Shown here piece after piece: positions 37,907-47,860 of a stretch of DNA of 64,000 nucleotides (the first letter of the stretch is position 1; every line of letters starts with the position of its first letter). The translations under genes were made by a program, and so were the position numbers. The notes under the pieces are model-generated. The model ran no database searches and was not told the DNA's origin. It was given only the letters and a program-made list of their open reading frames with translations. Source of the stretch: Pectobacterium versatile. GTDB lineage: Bacteria > Pseudomonadota > Gammaproteobacteria > Enterobacterales > Enterobacteriaceae. Location: assembly GCF_020166435.1 (NCBI RefSeq), contig NZ_JAINZP010000008.1, positions 124,001 through 188,000 of the forward strand, given 5' to 3'.

Positions 37907-39550
37907 TTATTTAGCCGTTGCGAGAACCGCGCTAACAATCTCTACCGCTTCTTTCTCGATACGCTCGCGGTGTTCCACCCCGAGGAAACTTTCACAGTAG
38001 ATCTTGTAGGCTTCTTCCGTACCAGAAGGACGCGCGGCAAACCAGCCGTTCTCCGTCATCACTTTCAGGCCACCAATCGATGCCCCGTTGCCCGGTGCAG
38101 CGGTCAGACGTGCAGTAATCGGATCGCCCGCCAGCGTGCTGGCCGATACCTTCTCAGGCGACAGCTTAGACAGCGCAGCTTTTTGTGCATGTGTCGCAGA
38201 AGCCTGAATACGGTTGTAGCTCGGTGCGCCAAAGCGCTGTGCCAGCTCATCATAGTGCTGCTGCGGGTTTTTACCCGTCACTGCCGTAATTTCCGCCGCC
38301 AGCAGACACAGAATGATGCCGTCTTTGTCCGTCGACCACGGCGTGCCATCGAAACGCAGGAAAGAAGCCCCTGCACTCTCTTCACCACCGAAGCCAAAGC
38401 TACCGTCATACAGACCGTCAACGAACCATTTGAAGCCAACCGGTACTTCTACCAGCTTACGGCCCAAATCAGCGACCACGCGGTCGATCATTGCGCTGGA
38501 TACCAGCGTTTTGCCGACAGCAACAGACTGCCCCCATAGTGGGCGATGCTGGAACAGATAGTTGATCGCCACCGCCAGATAGTGGTTCGGGTTCATCAGC
38601 CCTGCCGGGGTAACAATACCGTGGCGGTCATAGTCAGGATCGTTAGCAAACGCCAGATCGAATTTGTCACGCAGCGCCAGCAGCCCAGCCATAGCAAATT
38701 CTGACGAGCAGTCCATACGGATCACACCGTCGTGATCCAGCGACATAAAGCGGAATGTCTGATCGACGGCATCGTTAACCAGTGTCAAATCCAGCTTGTA
38801 GTGCTCTGCGATACGCTGCCAGTAGGCAATGCCGGAACCACCCAGCGGGTCGACACCCAGCTTCAGACCCGCGCGTTGAATCGCCGCCATGTCCACCACG
38901 CTAGCCAGCCCTTCGACATAGGCCTGAACCAGATCCTGTTCATGGACGTGTCCGCTTTTCAACGCCTGATCCAGCGTAATACGCTTCACGTCACGCAGTT
39001 CATCCGCCAGCAACGCATTCGCGCGCGTCTCAATGACGCTGGTGAGGTTGGTATCTGCCGGGCCACCGTTTGGCGGATTATATTTGATGCCACCATCTTC
39101 CGGCGGGTTGTGGGACGGCGTAATCACAATGCCGTCCGCCAGCGCACTGCCCTGACGATTGTGAACCAGAATCGCGTTAGACACCGCAGGCGTTGGCGTA
39201 AAACCATTATCCAACTGAACGATCACATCCACGCCGTTGGCAGCCAACACTTCCAGCACGGAGATAAACGCAGGCTCGGAGAGTGCGTGAGTATCTTTAC
39301 CTACATAACACGGGCCGCTGATGCCTTGCTTTTTACGCTCTTCAGCAATCGCCTGCGCAATTGCCAGAATGTGTGGTTCATTAAAGCTATGGCGCCCCGC
39401 GCTACCGCGATGGCCAGACGTACCGAATTTCACCGCGTGCGCTGTGTTGCCGACTTCCGGGCGCAGCACATAATATTGTGACGTTAACTGTGCCACATTA
39501 ATCAAATCGCTCTGCTGGGCAGGCTGTCCGGCCCTTGGGTGATTAGCCAT
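37907..39550 (-). CDS. pgm: Phosphoglucomutase
   Basis: Interconverts glucose-1-phosphate and glucose-6-phosphate for glycogen, UDP-glucose and envelope sugar synthesis. The 547-residue protein (546 in E. coli) begins [20 protein letters not shown]. It has KFGTSGHRG, the phosphoserine loop [20 protein letters not shown], the metal-binding loop [11 protein letters not shown] and the sugar-binding [12 protein letters not shown]. It lies 48 bp after seqA on the same strand; the two are neighbours in E. coli as well. Confidence 0.98.
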   Translation of the reverse strand: MANHPRAGQPAQQSDLINVAQLTSQYYVLRPEVGNTAHAVKFGTSGHRGSAGRHSFNEPHILAIAQAIAEERKKQGISGPCYVGKDTHALSEPAFISVLEVLAANGVDVIVQLDNGFTPTPAVSNAILVHNRQGSALADGIVITPSHNPPEDGGIKYNPPNGGPADTNLTSVIETRANALLADELRDVKRITLDQALKSGHVHEQDLVQAYVEGLASVVDMAAIQRAGLKLGVDPLGGSGIAYWQRIAEHYKLDLTLVNDAVDQTFRFMSLDHDGVIRMDCSSEFAMAGLLALRDKFDLAFANDPDYDRHGIVTPAGLMNPNHYLAVAINYLFQHRPLWGQSVAVGKTLVSSAMIDRVVADLGRKLVEVPVGFKWFVDGLYDGSFGFGGEESAGASFLRFDGTPWSTDKDGIILCLLAAEITAVTGKNPQQHYDELAQRFGAPSYNRIQASATHAQKAALSKLSPEKVSASTLAGDPITARLTAAPGNGASIGGLKVMTENGWFAARPSGTEEAYKIYCESFLGVEHRERIEKEAVEIVSAVLATAK

Positions 39551-39598
39551 TGGGGCTTCTCCCTAACGCTGTAGTTAGATAAGTAGTTAATAAATAAT

Positions 39599-40129
39599 TT
39601 AGATGGTTCCGCACACTTTTTCTGTCAATTCCGCTGGGAACTGCATCGTCAGCATGATGTGCTCAACCATGCTGCGTTTACGACCGGTATTCGTGTTGGT
39701 GATTACCCAGTATGGCGTGCCCGGAATATGTTTGGGCTTGGTGTGTGTGCCATGCTGAAGCAACGTTTGCTGATCGCCCGCGAAATAGACTCGGGTGCGG
39801 CCATGAAGGGATTCTGTCGCGGCAGCAAACTCCTGCGGCGATAAGGTATAGAGCGTAAACAGAACCAGCATAAAGCGATTAATGGCTTTATTCTGTTCAG
39901 CATATTCATCCGACAGCAGCAGTTCACGAAGGGCTCGTACCCGATCGCGCGGGCTTGGCGCAGCAGCAGGCTGAGACGTCACCGTTGCCTCTACCGCTGG
40001 CGTGGTGACAGGCTGCCCAGCGGTAAATTTCAGCATGCGCCGTAAAATATCTGATGCGCTCTCACCAATATGCTGTGTGTGGCTGGCAATATAACGATAA
40101 AGCTCTTCGTCGACTTCAATAGTTTTCAT
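39599..40129 (-). CDS. seqA: Negative regulator of replication initiation SeqA
   Basis: Binds hemimethylated GATC sites behind the fork and at oriC, delaying re-initiation. The 176-residue protein (181 in E. coli) has the N-terminal oligomerisation domain starting MKTIEVDEELYRYIASHTQH and a variable Pro/Ala/Thr linker (about 55-75). The C-terminal DNA-binding domain carries NTNTGRKRSMVEHIM. Its context (seqA-pgm on minus, ybfF divergent) is as in E. coli. Confidence 0.98.
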   Translation of the reverse strand: MKTIEVDEELYRYIASHTQHIGESASDILRRMLKFTAGQPVTTPAVEATVTSQPAAAPSPRDRVRALRELLLSDEYAEQNKAINRFMLVLFTLYTLSPQEFAAATESLHGRTRVYFAGDQQTLLQHGTHTKPKHIPGTPYWVITNTNTGRKRSMVEHIMLTMQFPAELTEKVCGTI

Positions 40130-40601
40130 CTTTATCCAGTGCTGTTTTTACCCGTTATCATGCAAATTACAGAGACGTTCCCCTTCTGTAACCCGACATC
40201 TATGGGTAGATGACTCAAATCAAAAGGATTATACAGGCGTTCAAACATTATCGAACAGCGGCATAGTGGGACAATACCAAAAGTCAGACTATGCCCCAAT
40301 GCCTTTCACATCTCTTCAAGTGCTATCCCCGTCATACTTCAAGTTGCATATACGTTGGCTGCGCTCAAATACTCGGCCCGTCGTGGGCCTCGCCCTGAAG
40401 GGCCGCTGCAAGCAGCGTTCAAATCTGCTCCCAGCAGATTTGTCACCCGAATCACTTACTCAAGTAAGCTCATCGGGACTCCCTCGCTTGCCGCCTGCCT
40501 GAAACTCGAATTATTTAGGGTATGTATCGATTCCTTCGGTGACAACATTGATTCTAAAGTCATGATACCCTAAGCCCATGTCTCTCTGAATGAACTTCAC
40601 C
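40130..40601. other. Divergent seqA / ybfF region with an inserted repeat
   Basis: A 472-bp gap holding the promoters for seqA and ybfF, with about 200 bp of it made up of a dispersed MITE-like repeat (40324-40523). No gene is visible; the short frames inside belong to the repeat. Confidence 0.6.
40324..40523 (+). repeat. MITE-like intergenic repeat, copy 1
   Basis: Begins CTATCCCCGTCATACTTCAA and ends ACTCGAATTATTTAGGGTAT. The first and last 15-25 bases form the ends of the element, and the inside is rich in short inverted repeats (GCAGATTTG, GCTGCAAGCAGC). A shorter copy in the opposite orientation lies at 61171-61297, sharing both ends and the middle ATGAGCTTACTTGAGTAAGT-type stretch. Confidence 0.8.
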
Positions 40602-41369
40602 ATGAAATTGAATCATCGCTGGCAAAATGCGCACCAACCCACAGATAAGCTCCCTGTCGTCCTGATTCATGGCCTGTTTGGCACATTAGATAACCTTGGC
40701 GTATTGGGCCGGGATTTGCAAAATACGCATGACATTCTGCAAATCGATTTACGCAATCACGGTTTGTCGCCACGTTCATCGCAAATGAATTACCCCGCGA
40801 TGGCGCAGGATGTGCTGGCATTACTGGATGAACTGAACATCGAACGCGCTATTGTTATTGGGCATTCGATGGGCGGAAAAGTCGCCATGGCGCTCAGCGC
40901 GCTTATTCCCGAACGGTTGGACAAACTGGTCGCCATTGATATCGCGCCGGTGGATTATCAAGTGCGCCGCCACGACACTATCTTTGCCGCACTACGTGCC
41001 GTAACGGAAGCAGGCGTGACATCACGCGCGGAAGCAACAGCACTCATGCGCCAGCATATAAAAGAAGACGGCGTGATTCAGTTTTTGCTGAAATCCTTCC
41101 AACAGGGAGAGTGGCGTTTTAACGTACCCGTTTTGTGGGATGAGTACGAAAACATCGTGGGCTGGCAAGAGGTTCCAGCCTGGAGAGGGCCAATCCTGTT
41201 CATTCGTGGCGACGATTCTCCCTATCTGGACGATGGCTACCGCGATTCACTGCTTCGCCAGTTCCCGGCGGCGCGTGCGCATGTGATCAGCGGCGCAGGT
41301 CACTGGGTTCACTCAGAAAAACCCGAGGCGGTTTTGCGCGCTACCCACCGTTTTCTGGACACGAATTAA
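40602..41369 (+). CDS. ybfF: Alpha/beta-hydrolase esterase YbfF
   Basis: A 255-residue acyl-CoA/short-chain esterase of the alpha/beta-hydrolase fold. I start at MKLNHRWQNAHQPTDKLP (40602), which matches E. coli YbfF; an ATG 12 bp upstream is also possible. The oxyanion region VVLIHGLFGTLDNLGVLGRD, the nucleophile elbow GHSMGGKVAM and the C-terminal histidine SGAGHWVHSEKP are present. It is divergent from seqA and followed by ybfE on the same strand. Confidence 0.95.
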   Translation: MKLNHRWQNAHQPTDKLPVVLIHGLFGTLDNLGVLGRDLQNTHDILQIDLRNHGLSPRSSQMNYPAMAQDVLALLDELNIERAIVIGHSMGGKVAMALSALIPERLDKLVAIDIAPVDYQVRRHDTIFAALRAVTEAGVTSRAEATALMRQHIKEDGVIQFLLKSFQQGEWRFNVPVLWDEYENIVGWQEVPAWRGPILFIRGDDSPYLDDGYRDSLLRQFPAARAHVISGAGHWVHSEKPEAVLRATHRFLDTN

Positions 41370-41658
41370 CCAGACGACACAGACACTGGCGGATTCATGA
41401 TAACGGCGGCAGTTAACCGTTGTCGCCGCCAGTCAGGCTAGGGTATGATGGCGCCCGCAGTAGAGGGACGGCTGATTCAGCCACAAGCATTGTAACCACT
41501 TCATCAAAATGCACGCATAACTTCCCAACATGTTTCACAGATAGAAAACCGCCACCTGACAATCCTGTAGCAGGATGAGAACAGGCATCGATTTTATCTG
41601 TAGAACAAGACGGACAGCGCCATGTATTTTGGTCCGAATACCTTGCAGTATATTACTT

Positions 41659-41940
41659 ATGGCAAAAGAACAAACGGATCGCACCACACTGGATCTGTTC
41701 GCAGACGAGCGTCGTCCGGGCCGCCCCAAGACCAACCCGCTCACGCGTGACGAACAACTAAGAATTAACAAGCGTAATCAACTACGTCGCGATAAAGTTC
41801 GTGGGTTGCGCCGTGTTGAATTAAAGATTAACAGCGACGCCGTCGATATCCTGAACAGCCTTGCTGAAGAGCGGAACATTAGCCGCAGTGAATTGATTGA
41901 AGAGATGCTGCTGGCGCAGTTGGCCGAACAGCAGTCCTGA
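41659..41940 (+). CDS. ybfE: LexA-regulated protein family member YbfE (ribbon-helix-helix-like)
   Basis: A 93-residue basic protein starting MAKEQTDRTTLDLFADERRP, close to E. coli YbfE (97 residues). The C-terminal part ELKINSDAVDILNSLAEERN, followed by ISRSELIEEML, resembles a ribbon-helix-helix DNA-binding fold. In E. coli the gene belongs to the LexA regulon. I found no perfect CTGT-N8-ACAG box upstream here. The longer frame adds 28 residues with no counterpart, so I reject that start. Confidence 0.93.
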   Translation: MAKEQTDRTTLDLFADERRPGRPKTNPLTRDEQLRINKRNQLRRDKVRGLRRVELKINSDAVDILNSLAEERNISRSELIEEMLLAQLAEQQS

Positions 41941-42087
41941 TTGACGTAACCTGCTATTTATATAACGAGGTGTTCACACAACGCAGCATTTATATAACAT
42001 AGTATTTACATCTTGTGCGGCGCCATTTCTGACGCCGCCTGAACGTTCACCCAAGATTAAACACGCTATCTCAGGCTAAAACGACGC

Positions 42088-43755
42088 TTAGAATTTTTCC
42101 CAATTGTCGTTACTGGGTGGTAGCGCTTTGCCGGCACGCGGGGCAATCACTGGCGTTTTCTGCACCGGTTTTGCCGCCACTTGCAGTCCTGACTGCGTAT
42201 CGGACAGTTGGAACAGCGATACAGTCTGGTTCAACAGCGCCGCCTGCTCTTCCAGTGACAAGGCCGCTGACGAGGCCTGCTCAACCAACGCGGCGTTTTG
42301 CTGCGTTACACTGTCCATTTCTGCTACGGCCTGCCCCACCTGCGCTATCCCTTTGCTCTGTTCTTCCGATGCCGACGCAATTTCACCCATGATATCTGTC
42401 ACGTTAGTCACCGCACGAACAATATCCTGCATGGTGTCCCCAGCATCACTAACCAGATTAGAGCCGGTATCTACACAGCGAACAGACTCAGAAATCAGCC
42501 CTTCAATCTCTTTCGCCGCCTGTGCACTACGCTGCGCCAAACTGCGTACTTCTCCCGCCACTACGGCAAACCCACGGCCTTGTTCTCCCGCACGTGCCGC
42601 TTCTACCGCCGCGTTCAGCGCCAGAATGTTGGTCTGAAACGCAATTCCATTAATAACGGTGGTGATCTCTGCGATTTTTCTCGAGCTGCCGGAGATTTCC
42701 GCCATGGTTTTCACCACGTTCTCAACGATTTCGCCGCCCTTCTTCGCCGTTGTCGAGGCTTGTAATGCCAGTTGGCTGGCGTGGTTGGCGTTTTCGGCGT
42801 TCTGTTTCACCGTCGCCGTCAGTTGCTCCATGCTCGCTGCGGTTTCTTCCAGCGCGGAAGCCTGTTCTTCGGTACGTGAAGACAGATCGTTGTTGCCCGC
42901 GGCAATTTCAGAAGCGCCCTGATAGATGGAATCCGTGCTGTTTCTGATCGTACTAACCGTGCTGGCCAAACTCCCCTGCATTTCACGCAGCAGTGGGAAC
43001 AGTCGACCGACACAGTTATTACCAAAGTCCAGAATTGGCTTGCCCAAGTGGCCGGAAGCAATCACGCTAAAGTGATAGCGCAGATCGTTTAATGGACGAA
43101 CCAGACACACCACCAGATAGCGGTCGGTCAGGAACAGCATAATCAGACCGATAACCAATCCGCTCAGCAAAATGCTCTGTCCAATCGTGGTGATTTGTTC
43201 GAAACGGACACCCGCCGCATCGAATTTTTCCGCGCTGGCGTTACTGAATGTGGAAAGAGAGGCACCAAACTGACGGCTCAATGGCGGCACAACGTTTTTA
43301 GCCTGATTTTGGTAGTCATCCAGCGCGTTGGCAACGGCCTTCTGATAAAGCGGTTCAACCCCCTGAGTCACTAGGTTATTCCAGTCACGGCTGACGGCTT
43401 GTACCAGCGCAGCATCCAGACCCGCATGATCGATAGCATTAAACGCCACCAAATCAGACTTGAGTTTATCCAGCGCGACAAGTGCAGAAGCCTGCTCTTT
43501 ATCTGCGGTGGCATTATCACCGCTGCGACGCGCGTCAACTGCACGCGCCAGACGGGTTACCATACGGAAATATTGATCGTTACCCTGGTTGATAAAATTC
43601 ATGTTCTGAACCAGCAAGGTGCTGGTTTTCGAGGTCGCCGTCATCTCTTTAAAAGAGAACATGGTATATATTGATACGCCCCCCCAAAGAACACAAAAAA
43701 TGCCCAGCACCCATAGCATAGCGGTTCTAATGGCAATATTTTTTATAAGTTTCAT
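42088..43755 (-). CDS. Methyl-accepting chemotaxis protein with CheR-docking tail
   Basis: A 555-residue transmembrane chemoreceptor. I start at 43755 ([20 protein letters not shown]) after GGAG. Membrane helices lie at about 11-30 and 190-215, enclosing a Tar-type four-helix periplasmic sensor domain (about 35-185). A HAMP domain and methylation helices follow, with the conserved hairpin tip [20 protein letters not shown]. The C-terminus ends NDNWEKF, the NWxxF pentapeptide that tethers CheR and CheB, so it is probably a high-abundance receptor. The ligand is unknown. It lies between ybfE and fldA, which are closer together in E. coli. Confidence 0.95.
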   Translation of the reverse strand: MKLIKNIAIRTAMLWVLGIFCVLWGGVSIYTMFSFKEMTATSKTSTLLVQNMNFINQGNDQYFRMVTRLARAVDARRSGDNATADKEQASALVALDKLKSDLVAFNAIDHAGLDAALVQAVSRDWNNLVTQGVEPLYQKAVANALDDYQNQAKNVVPPLSRQFGASLSTFSNASAEKFDAAGVRFEQITTIGQSILLSGLVIGLIMLFLTDRYLVVCLVRPLNDLRYHFSVIASGHLGKPILDFGNNCVGRLFPLLREMQGSLASTVSTIRNSTDSIYQGASEIAAGNNDLSSRTEEQASALEETAASMEQLTATVKQNAENANHASQLALQASTTAKKGGEIVENVVKTMAEISGSSRKIAEITTVINGIAFQTNILALNAAVEAARAGEQGRGFAVVAGEVRSLAQRSAQAAKEIEGLISESVRCVDTGSNLVSDAGDTMQDIVRAVTNVTDIMGEIASASEEQSKGIAQVGQAVAEMDSVTQQNAALVEQASSAALSLEEQAALLNQTVSLFQLSDTQSGLQVAAKPVQKTPVIAPRAGKALPPSNDNWEKF

Positions 43756-44641
43756 AGCTAACTCCAAATCAGGAAAATGGTTAAAAAGATTTTTATCGCT
43801 AATCAACCGATATGAATCAGAAAATTCACACCATGAAACAAGTCACTTCTCCCTAGCGTTCACATTTCACCGAGTTGAAAACTCAAAAACCACGATAACT
43901 CATCGGCTAAATACAGAGAATATTTAGCGTTCTCGCTATATTTCTTAATATAATTTTTCATACTGAGAATAAACCCATCTATTTTTATAGATATAAGTCT
44001 TTTAATCATAGCGTTGCAAGCTAATTCCCCGCGCGCCCACGCCCTGCGTGCGTTGGCATGGATAGGCTATTAGGCGAAAAGGCAATTTGAATAAAATTTC
44101 ATTTTATTCTTTAACATCAAAAGAATAAAATCATCTCTTACATGCTTGCATCGCTTCAGCTGCAAATGGTTATAATTCTTATTTCCATTTATTAGGAATA
44201 TTCCCGCGAAATGTTACAGGTTTTCAATTCTACAAAAACATCATCTTTTGTACGCATTTTAATTCCCACAAATAGCAATGTACCGCTCCGTGATTTTTAT
44301 TCCTCAAAAACAGAAGTCTGCTTTTAATTACAATCGAAACAAATCATAAAATAAAAAGTACATTCATAAAAAATGAAACGCCGTTATAAATAATTAGCCG
44401 CGACGATATTAAGGAAATGTACGTTTACTCTCAGACGATAATATAAACCACATTTATTATGTGGACTAAATCGTCAATCAATAGGGATGCTTTTCGTTCC
44501 CCTCCCCCGTCTTTCACACACTCTTGATTTACGCATCCTTACCGATACGAGTTTCTCCTAATGTGAGTGTCTGTTATTATTAACAGATAAGTGGGTGAAA
44601 TATTACACCATACCATTAGGAATCAAGAGGTTATTCAATTC
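43756..44641. other. Long AT-rich gap between the chemoreceptor and fldA
   Basis: An 886-bp divergent non-coding region, very AT-rich from about 43900 to 44460. It must hold the promoter of the chemoreceptor (minus) and of fldA (plus). I see no convincing gene, tRNA or terminator in it. Its size suggests a remnant of lost or inserted DNA, or an unrecognised RNA. Confidence 0.5.
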
Positions 44642-45169
44642 ATGGCACTCATCGGAATATTCTTTGGCAGTGATACTGGCAACACCGAAAATATCGCCAA
44701 AACGATCCAACAGCAGTTAGGCACCAATGTTGCAGATGTTCATGACATCGCCAAAAGCAGCAAAGAAGACCTTGAAGGTTTCGATATTCTGCTGTTAGGC
44801 ATTCCAACCTGGTATTACGGTGAAGCTCAATGTGATTGGGATGATTTCTTCCCGTCACTGGAAGAAGTGGATTTCACAGGAAAATTGGTTGCCCTGTTTG
44901 GCTGCGGCGATCAAGAAGACTATGCAGAATACTTCTGTGATGCCATGGGCACCATCCGTGACATTATTGAGCCTCGCGGCGCGACGATTGTCGGCCACTG
45001 GCCAACAGAGGGCTATTACTTTGAAGCCTCTAAAGGACTCGCCGACGACAATCACTTCATCGGCCTGGCTATCGATGAAGACCGTCAGCCTGAACTGACC
45101 AGCGAACGCGTAACAACATGGGTGAAACAGATCAGCGATGAGCTGAACCTGAAAGAACTGGTTGGCTAA
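44642..45169 (+). CDS. fldA: Flavodoxin 1
   Basis: A 175-residue FMN electron carrier for biotin, methionine and isoprenoid enzymes. I start at MALIGIFFGSDTGNTENIAK (44642); 17 in-frame residues upstream have no counterpart in E. coli FldA. The phosphate-binding loop GSDTGNTE, the FMN loop PTWYYGEAQCDWDDF and the GCGDQEDY loop are intact. It lies upstream of fur on the same strand, as in E. coli, with a hairpin between them. Confidence 0.97.
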   Translation: MALIGIFFGSDTGNTENIAKTIQQQLGTNVADVHDIAKSSKEDLEGFDILLLGIPTWYYGEAQCDWDDFFPSLEEVDFTGKLVALFGCGDQEDYAEYFCDAMGTIRDIIEPRGATIVGHWPTEGYYFEASKGLADDNHFIGLAIDEDRQPELTSERVTTWVKQISDELNLKELVG

Positions 45170-45172
45170 GCC

Positions 45173-45207
45173 ATTTGAGCTCTGATAATCCCTATCAGAG
45201 CTCAAAT
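45173..45207 (+). terminator. Long perfect hairpin after fldA
   Basis: A 15-bp perfect stem (ATTTGAGCTCTGATA with its complement) and a 5-nt loop, 3 bp after the fldA stop. No U tract follows, so it may limit rather than stop read-through into fur. Confidence 0.65.
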
Positions 45208-45499
45208 TAGCATTGATAGGTAAAACCTTTCATAATAATTGGTACATTTTTTTAACTTCTATCAGTAAACCTGTACAATAATCCCATCGGCTTTGTATGT
45301 GCATCATCATTTCCTCATTCATCAACAACTAATTGCGCTGTATACCAATAGTGTGAATGGGGACAATATTGTTAACATTCGCTTGTTTTCATTTTGTATG
45401 CGCGGTTCTATAATTGAGACGCTTTTGCATTTTTTGAGCCGACCGATGTCATAGGCTAGGCAGCCTCCATTGATAAGTAAGCAACAGGATTAAACCCGC
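45208..45499 (+). promoter_or_regulatory. fur upstream region
   Basis: A 292-bp AT-rich region before fur. It should contain the fur promoter; no full Fur box is visible. The uof reading frame that precedes fur in E. coli is not open here: an in-frame TAA lies at 45478-45480, only seven codons upstream of the point where uof would overlap the fur start. Confidence 0.5.
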
Positions 45500-45949
45500 A
45501 TGACTGACAACAATACCGCATTAAAGAAGGCCGGCCTGAAAGTCACTCTTCCAAGACTGAAAATACTGGAAGTGTTACAGGACCCTGTCTGCCATCACGT
45601 CAGTGCGGAAGATTTATATAAGAAACTGATTGATATGGGCGAAGAGATTGGTCTTGCTACCGTCTATCGCGTACTCAACCAGTTTGATGATGCGGGTATC
45701 GTAACCCGTCATAACTTCGAAGGTGGCAAATCCGTCTTTGAATTGACGCAGCAGCATCATCACGATCACTTAATTTGCCTCGACTGTGGCAAAGTCATTG
45801 AATTCCGCGATGAATATATCGAAGCACGTCAGCGCGAGATCGCAGAAAGACACGGCATCAAACTGTCCAACCACAGTCTGTATCTCTATGGGCATTGCAG
45901 TGAAGGGGATTGCCGAGAGGATGAAACCCTGCACGATTCCACACGATAA
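45500..45949 (+). CDS. fur: Ferric uptake regulator Fur
   Basis: Iron-responsive repressor of iron acquisition genes. The 149-residue protein (148 in E. coli) starts MTDNNTALKKAGLKVTLPRL. It has the winged-helix DNA-binding domain (IGLATVYRVLNQFDDAGIVT) and the metal sites, with the histidine cluster QQHHHDHLICLDCGK and the C-terminal CSEGDC. The start follows AACAGGATTAAACCCGC. A perfect bidirectional terminator follows before glnS. Confidence 0.98.
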   Translation: MTDNNTALKKAGLKVTLPRLKILEVLQDPVCHHVSAEDLYKKLIDMGEEIGLATVYRVLNQFDDAGIVTRHNFEGGKSVFELTQQHHHDHLICLDCGKVIEFRDEYIEARQREIAERHGIKLSNHSLYLYGHCSEGDCREDETLHDSTR

Positions 45950-45963
45950 ATCGACCGCATAAA

Positions 45964-45994
45964 AAAATAAAACCGCCTAGGCGGTTTTATTTTT
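45964..45994. terminator. Bidirectional terminator between fur and glnS
   Basis: A perfect palindrome (AATAAAACCGCC with GGCGGTTTTATT around CTAG) flanked by A and T runs, serving both converging genes. Confidence 0.9.
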
Positions 45995-46012
45995 GTCTTC
46001 TTACCGGTGGCC

Positions 46013-47671
46013 TTAGCCTACCCAGGTATCTCGTAGTCCAACCGTACGGTTAAACACCAGATGTTCTGCACTGGAGTAAACTCGGTCAGCACAGAAATAG
46101 CCTTCACGCTCAAACTGATACGCTTTCTCTACTTCCGCCGGCGCCAGACTCGCTTCCACAAAACCTTGCGTAATTTTCAGTGAGTCTGGATTAATCGTCG
46201 ACAGGAAGTCGTCCGCCGCACCCGGATTGGCCACACTGAACAGGCGATCGTACAAGCGGAATTCTGCTGGTACCGCGTGTGCCGCAGAAACCCAGTGGAT
46301 AACGCCTTTCACTTTACGGCCGTCAGCCGGATCTTTGCTCAGAGTTTCCGCATCATAGCTACAGTAGATCGTAGTGATGGTGCCCTGCTCGTCTTTCTCA
46401 ATGCGCTCTGCTTTGATCACATAGGCATTGCGCAGACGCACTTCTTTACCCAGCACCAGACGCTTGTACTGTTTGTTGGCTTCTTCACGGAAGTCAGCGC
46501 GATCGATGTAAACTTCGCGGCTGAATGCGACCTGACGTGAGCCCATTTCCGGCTTGTTCGGATGGTTTGGCATCGCGACAAACTCTTCATGCTCGGCGGG
46601 CAGATTCTCGACAACGACTCTGACCGGATCCAACACTGCCATTGCACGCGGAGCATTCTCATTCAGATCGTCACGGATACAGGACTCAAGCGCGGCCATT
46701 TCCACGTTGTTGTCCTGCTTCGTTACGCCAATGCGCACACAGAACTCACGGATAGATGACGCGCTGTAACCACGACGGCGCAGACCAGAGATGGTTGGCA
46801 TACGCGGATCGTCCCATCCTTCAACGACGTTTTCCACAACCAGCTGATTCAGCTTACGCTTGGACATAATCGCGTATTCGAGGTTAAGGCGGGAGAACTC
46901 GTACTGACGCGGGTGACAAGGAATAGTGATGTTATCCAGCACCCAGTCATACAGACGGCGATTATCCTGGAATTCCAGCGTACACAGCGAATGCGTGATC
47001 CCTTCCAGCGCATCGGAAATGCAGTGGGTGAAGTCATACATCGGATAGATGCACCACTTGTTGCCCGTCTGGTGATGATCGGCAAATTTAATGCGATACA
47101 ACACCGGATCACGCATCACGATAAAGGACGATGCCATATCGATTTTTGCACGCAGACAGGCCGTACCTTCCGCAAATCCGCCGTTACGCATTTTTTCAAA
47201 CAGCGCCAGGTTTTCCTGCACGGTACGATCGCGGTAAGGGCTGTTTTTGCCCGGTGCCGTCAGCGTACCGCGGTATTCACGGATCTGCTCGGGCGTCAGT
47301 TCATCAACGTAAGCCAGCCCTTTACCGATCAGCTCAACCGCATAAGCGTGCAGTTGATCGAAATAATCAGAAGAATAGCGAACGTCGCCGCTCCATGAAA
47401 AGCCCAGCCACTCGACGTCACGTTTGATCGACTCAACGTATTCGATATCTTCTTTTACCGGGTTGGTGTCGTCAAAACGCAGGTTGCATTGCCCCTGATA
47501 GTCACGCGCGATACCAAAATTCAGGCAAATAGATTTTGCATGCCCAATATGCAGATAGCCGTTCGGCTCTGGCGGGAAACGCGTCTGAATATGGTCATGC
47601 TTACCGGACGCCAGATCTTCATCGATAATCTGACGGATAAAGTTGGTTGGGCGTGCTTCAGCCTCACTCAT
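46013..47671 (-). CDS. glnS: Glutaminyl-tRNA synthetase
   Basis: Charges tRNA-Gln (three of which are encoded at 55297-55692) with glutamine. The 552-residue class I enzyme (554 in E. coli) begins [20 protein letters not shown]. It carries the HIGH motif in [15 protein letters not shown] and the KMSKS-type motif IMSKRKL. The anticodon-binding beta-barrels follow. It converges with fur at a shared terminator. Confidence 0.98.
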   Translation of the reverse strand: MSEAEARPTNFIRQIIDEDLASGKHDHIQTRFPPEPNGYLHIGHAKSICLNFGIARDYQGQCNLRFDDTNPVKEDIEYVESIKRDVEWLGFSWSGDVRYSSDYFDQLHAYAVELIGKGLAYVDELTPEQIREYRGTLTAPGKNSPYRDRTVQENLALFEKMRNGGFAEGTACLRAKIDMASSFIVMRDPVLYRIKFADHHQTGNKWCIYPMYDFTHCISDALEGITHSLCTLEFQDNRRLYDWVLDNITIPCHPRQYEFSRLNLEYAIMSKRKLNQLVVENVVEGWDDPRMPTISGLRRRGYSASSIREFCVRIGVTKQDNNVEMAALESCIRDDLNENAPRAMAVLDPVRVVVENLPAEHEEFVAMPNHPNKPEMGSRQVAFSREVYIDRADFREEANKQYKRLVLGKEVRLRNAYVIKAERIEKDEQGTITTIYCSYDAETLSKDPADGRKVKGVIHWVSAAHAVPAEFRLYDRLFSVANPGAADDFLSTINPDSLKITQGFVEASLAPAEVEKAYQFEREGYFCADRVYSSAEHLVFNRTVGLRDTWVG

Positions 47672-47767
47672 TCTTCATTCCTCAATGCTAAAACGACGTA
47701 TAACCGACAATAATCCAACAAGCTACGCTGGGAAACAACCGTTAGTTTCATTTAATTATTCATAACG

Positions 47768-47796
47768 AAAAAAAGGGCGAGATTGCTATCTCGCCC
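47768..47796 (-). terminator. Rho-independent terminator of nagE
   Basis: The 9-bp stem GGGCGAGAT/ATCTCGCCC is followed on the minus strand by seven U residues, about 65 bp beyond the nagE stop. Confidence 0.88.
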
Positions 47797-47860
47797 CACC
47801 GCTTTCATCGACATAACATCGCGTTAAACAAGTAACGCCGTCATATTACGCCTTGTCGTA

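Noticed and set aside
40266-40573. Two frames of 72-78 codons upstream of ybfF
   Set aside because: They are produced by the dispersed repeat at 40324-40523 and share no homology with proteins I know.
41370-41658. Possible LexA box before ybfE
   Set aside because: CTGT and ACAG half sites occur, but their spacing is 12 bp rather than 8, so no credible operator can be called.
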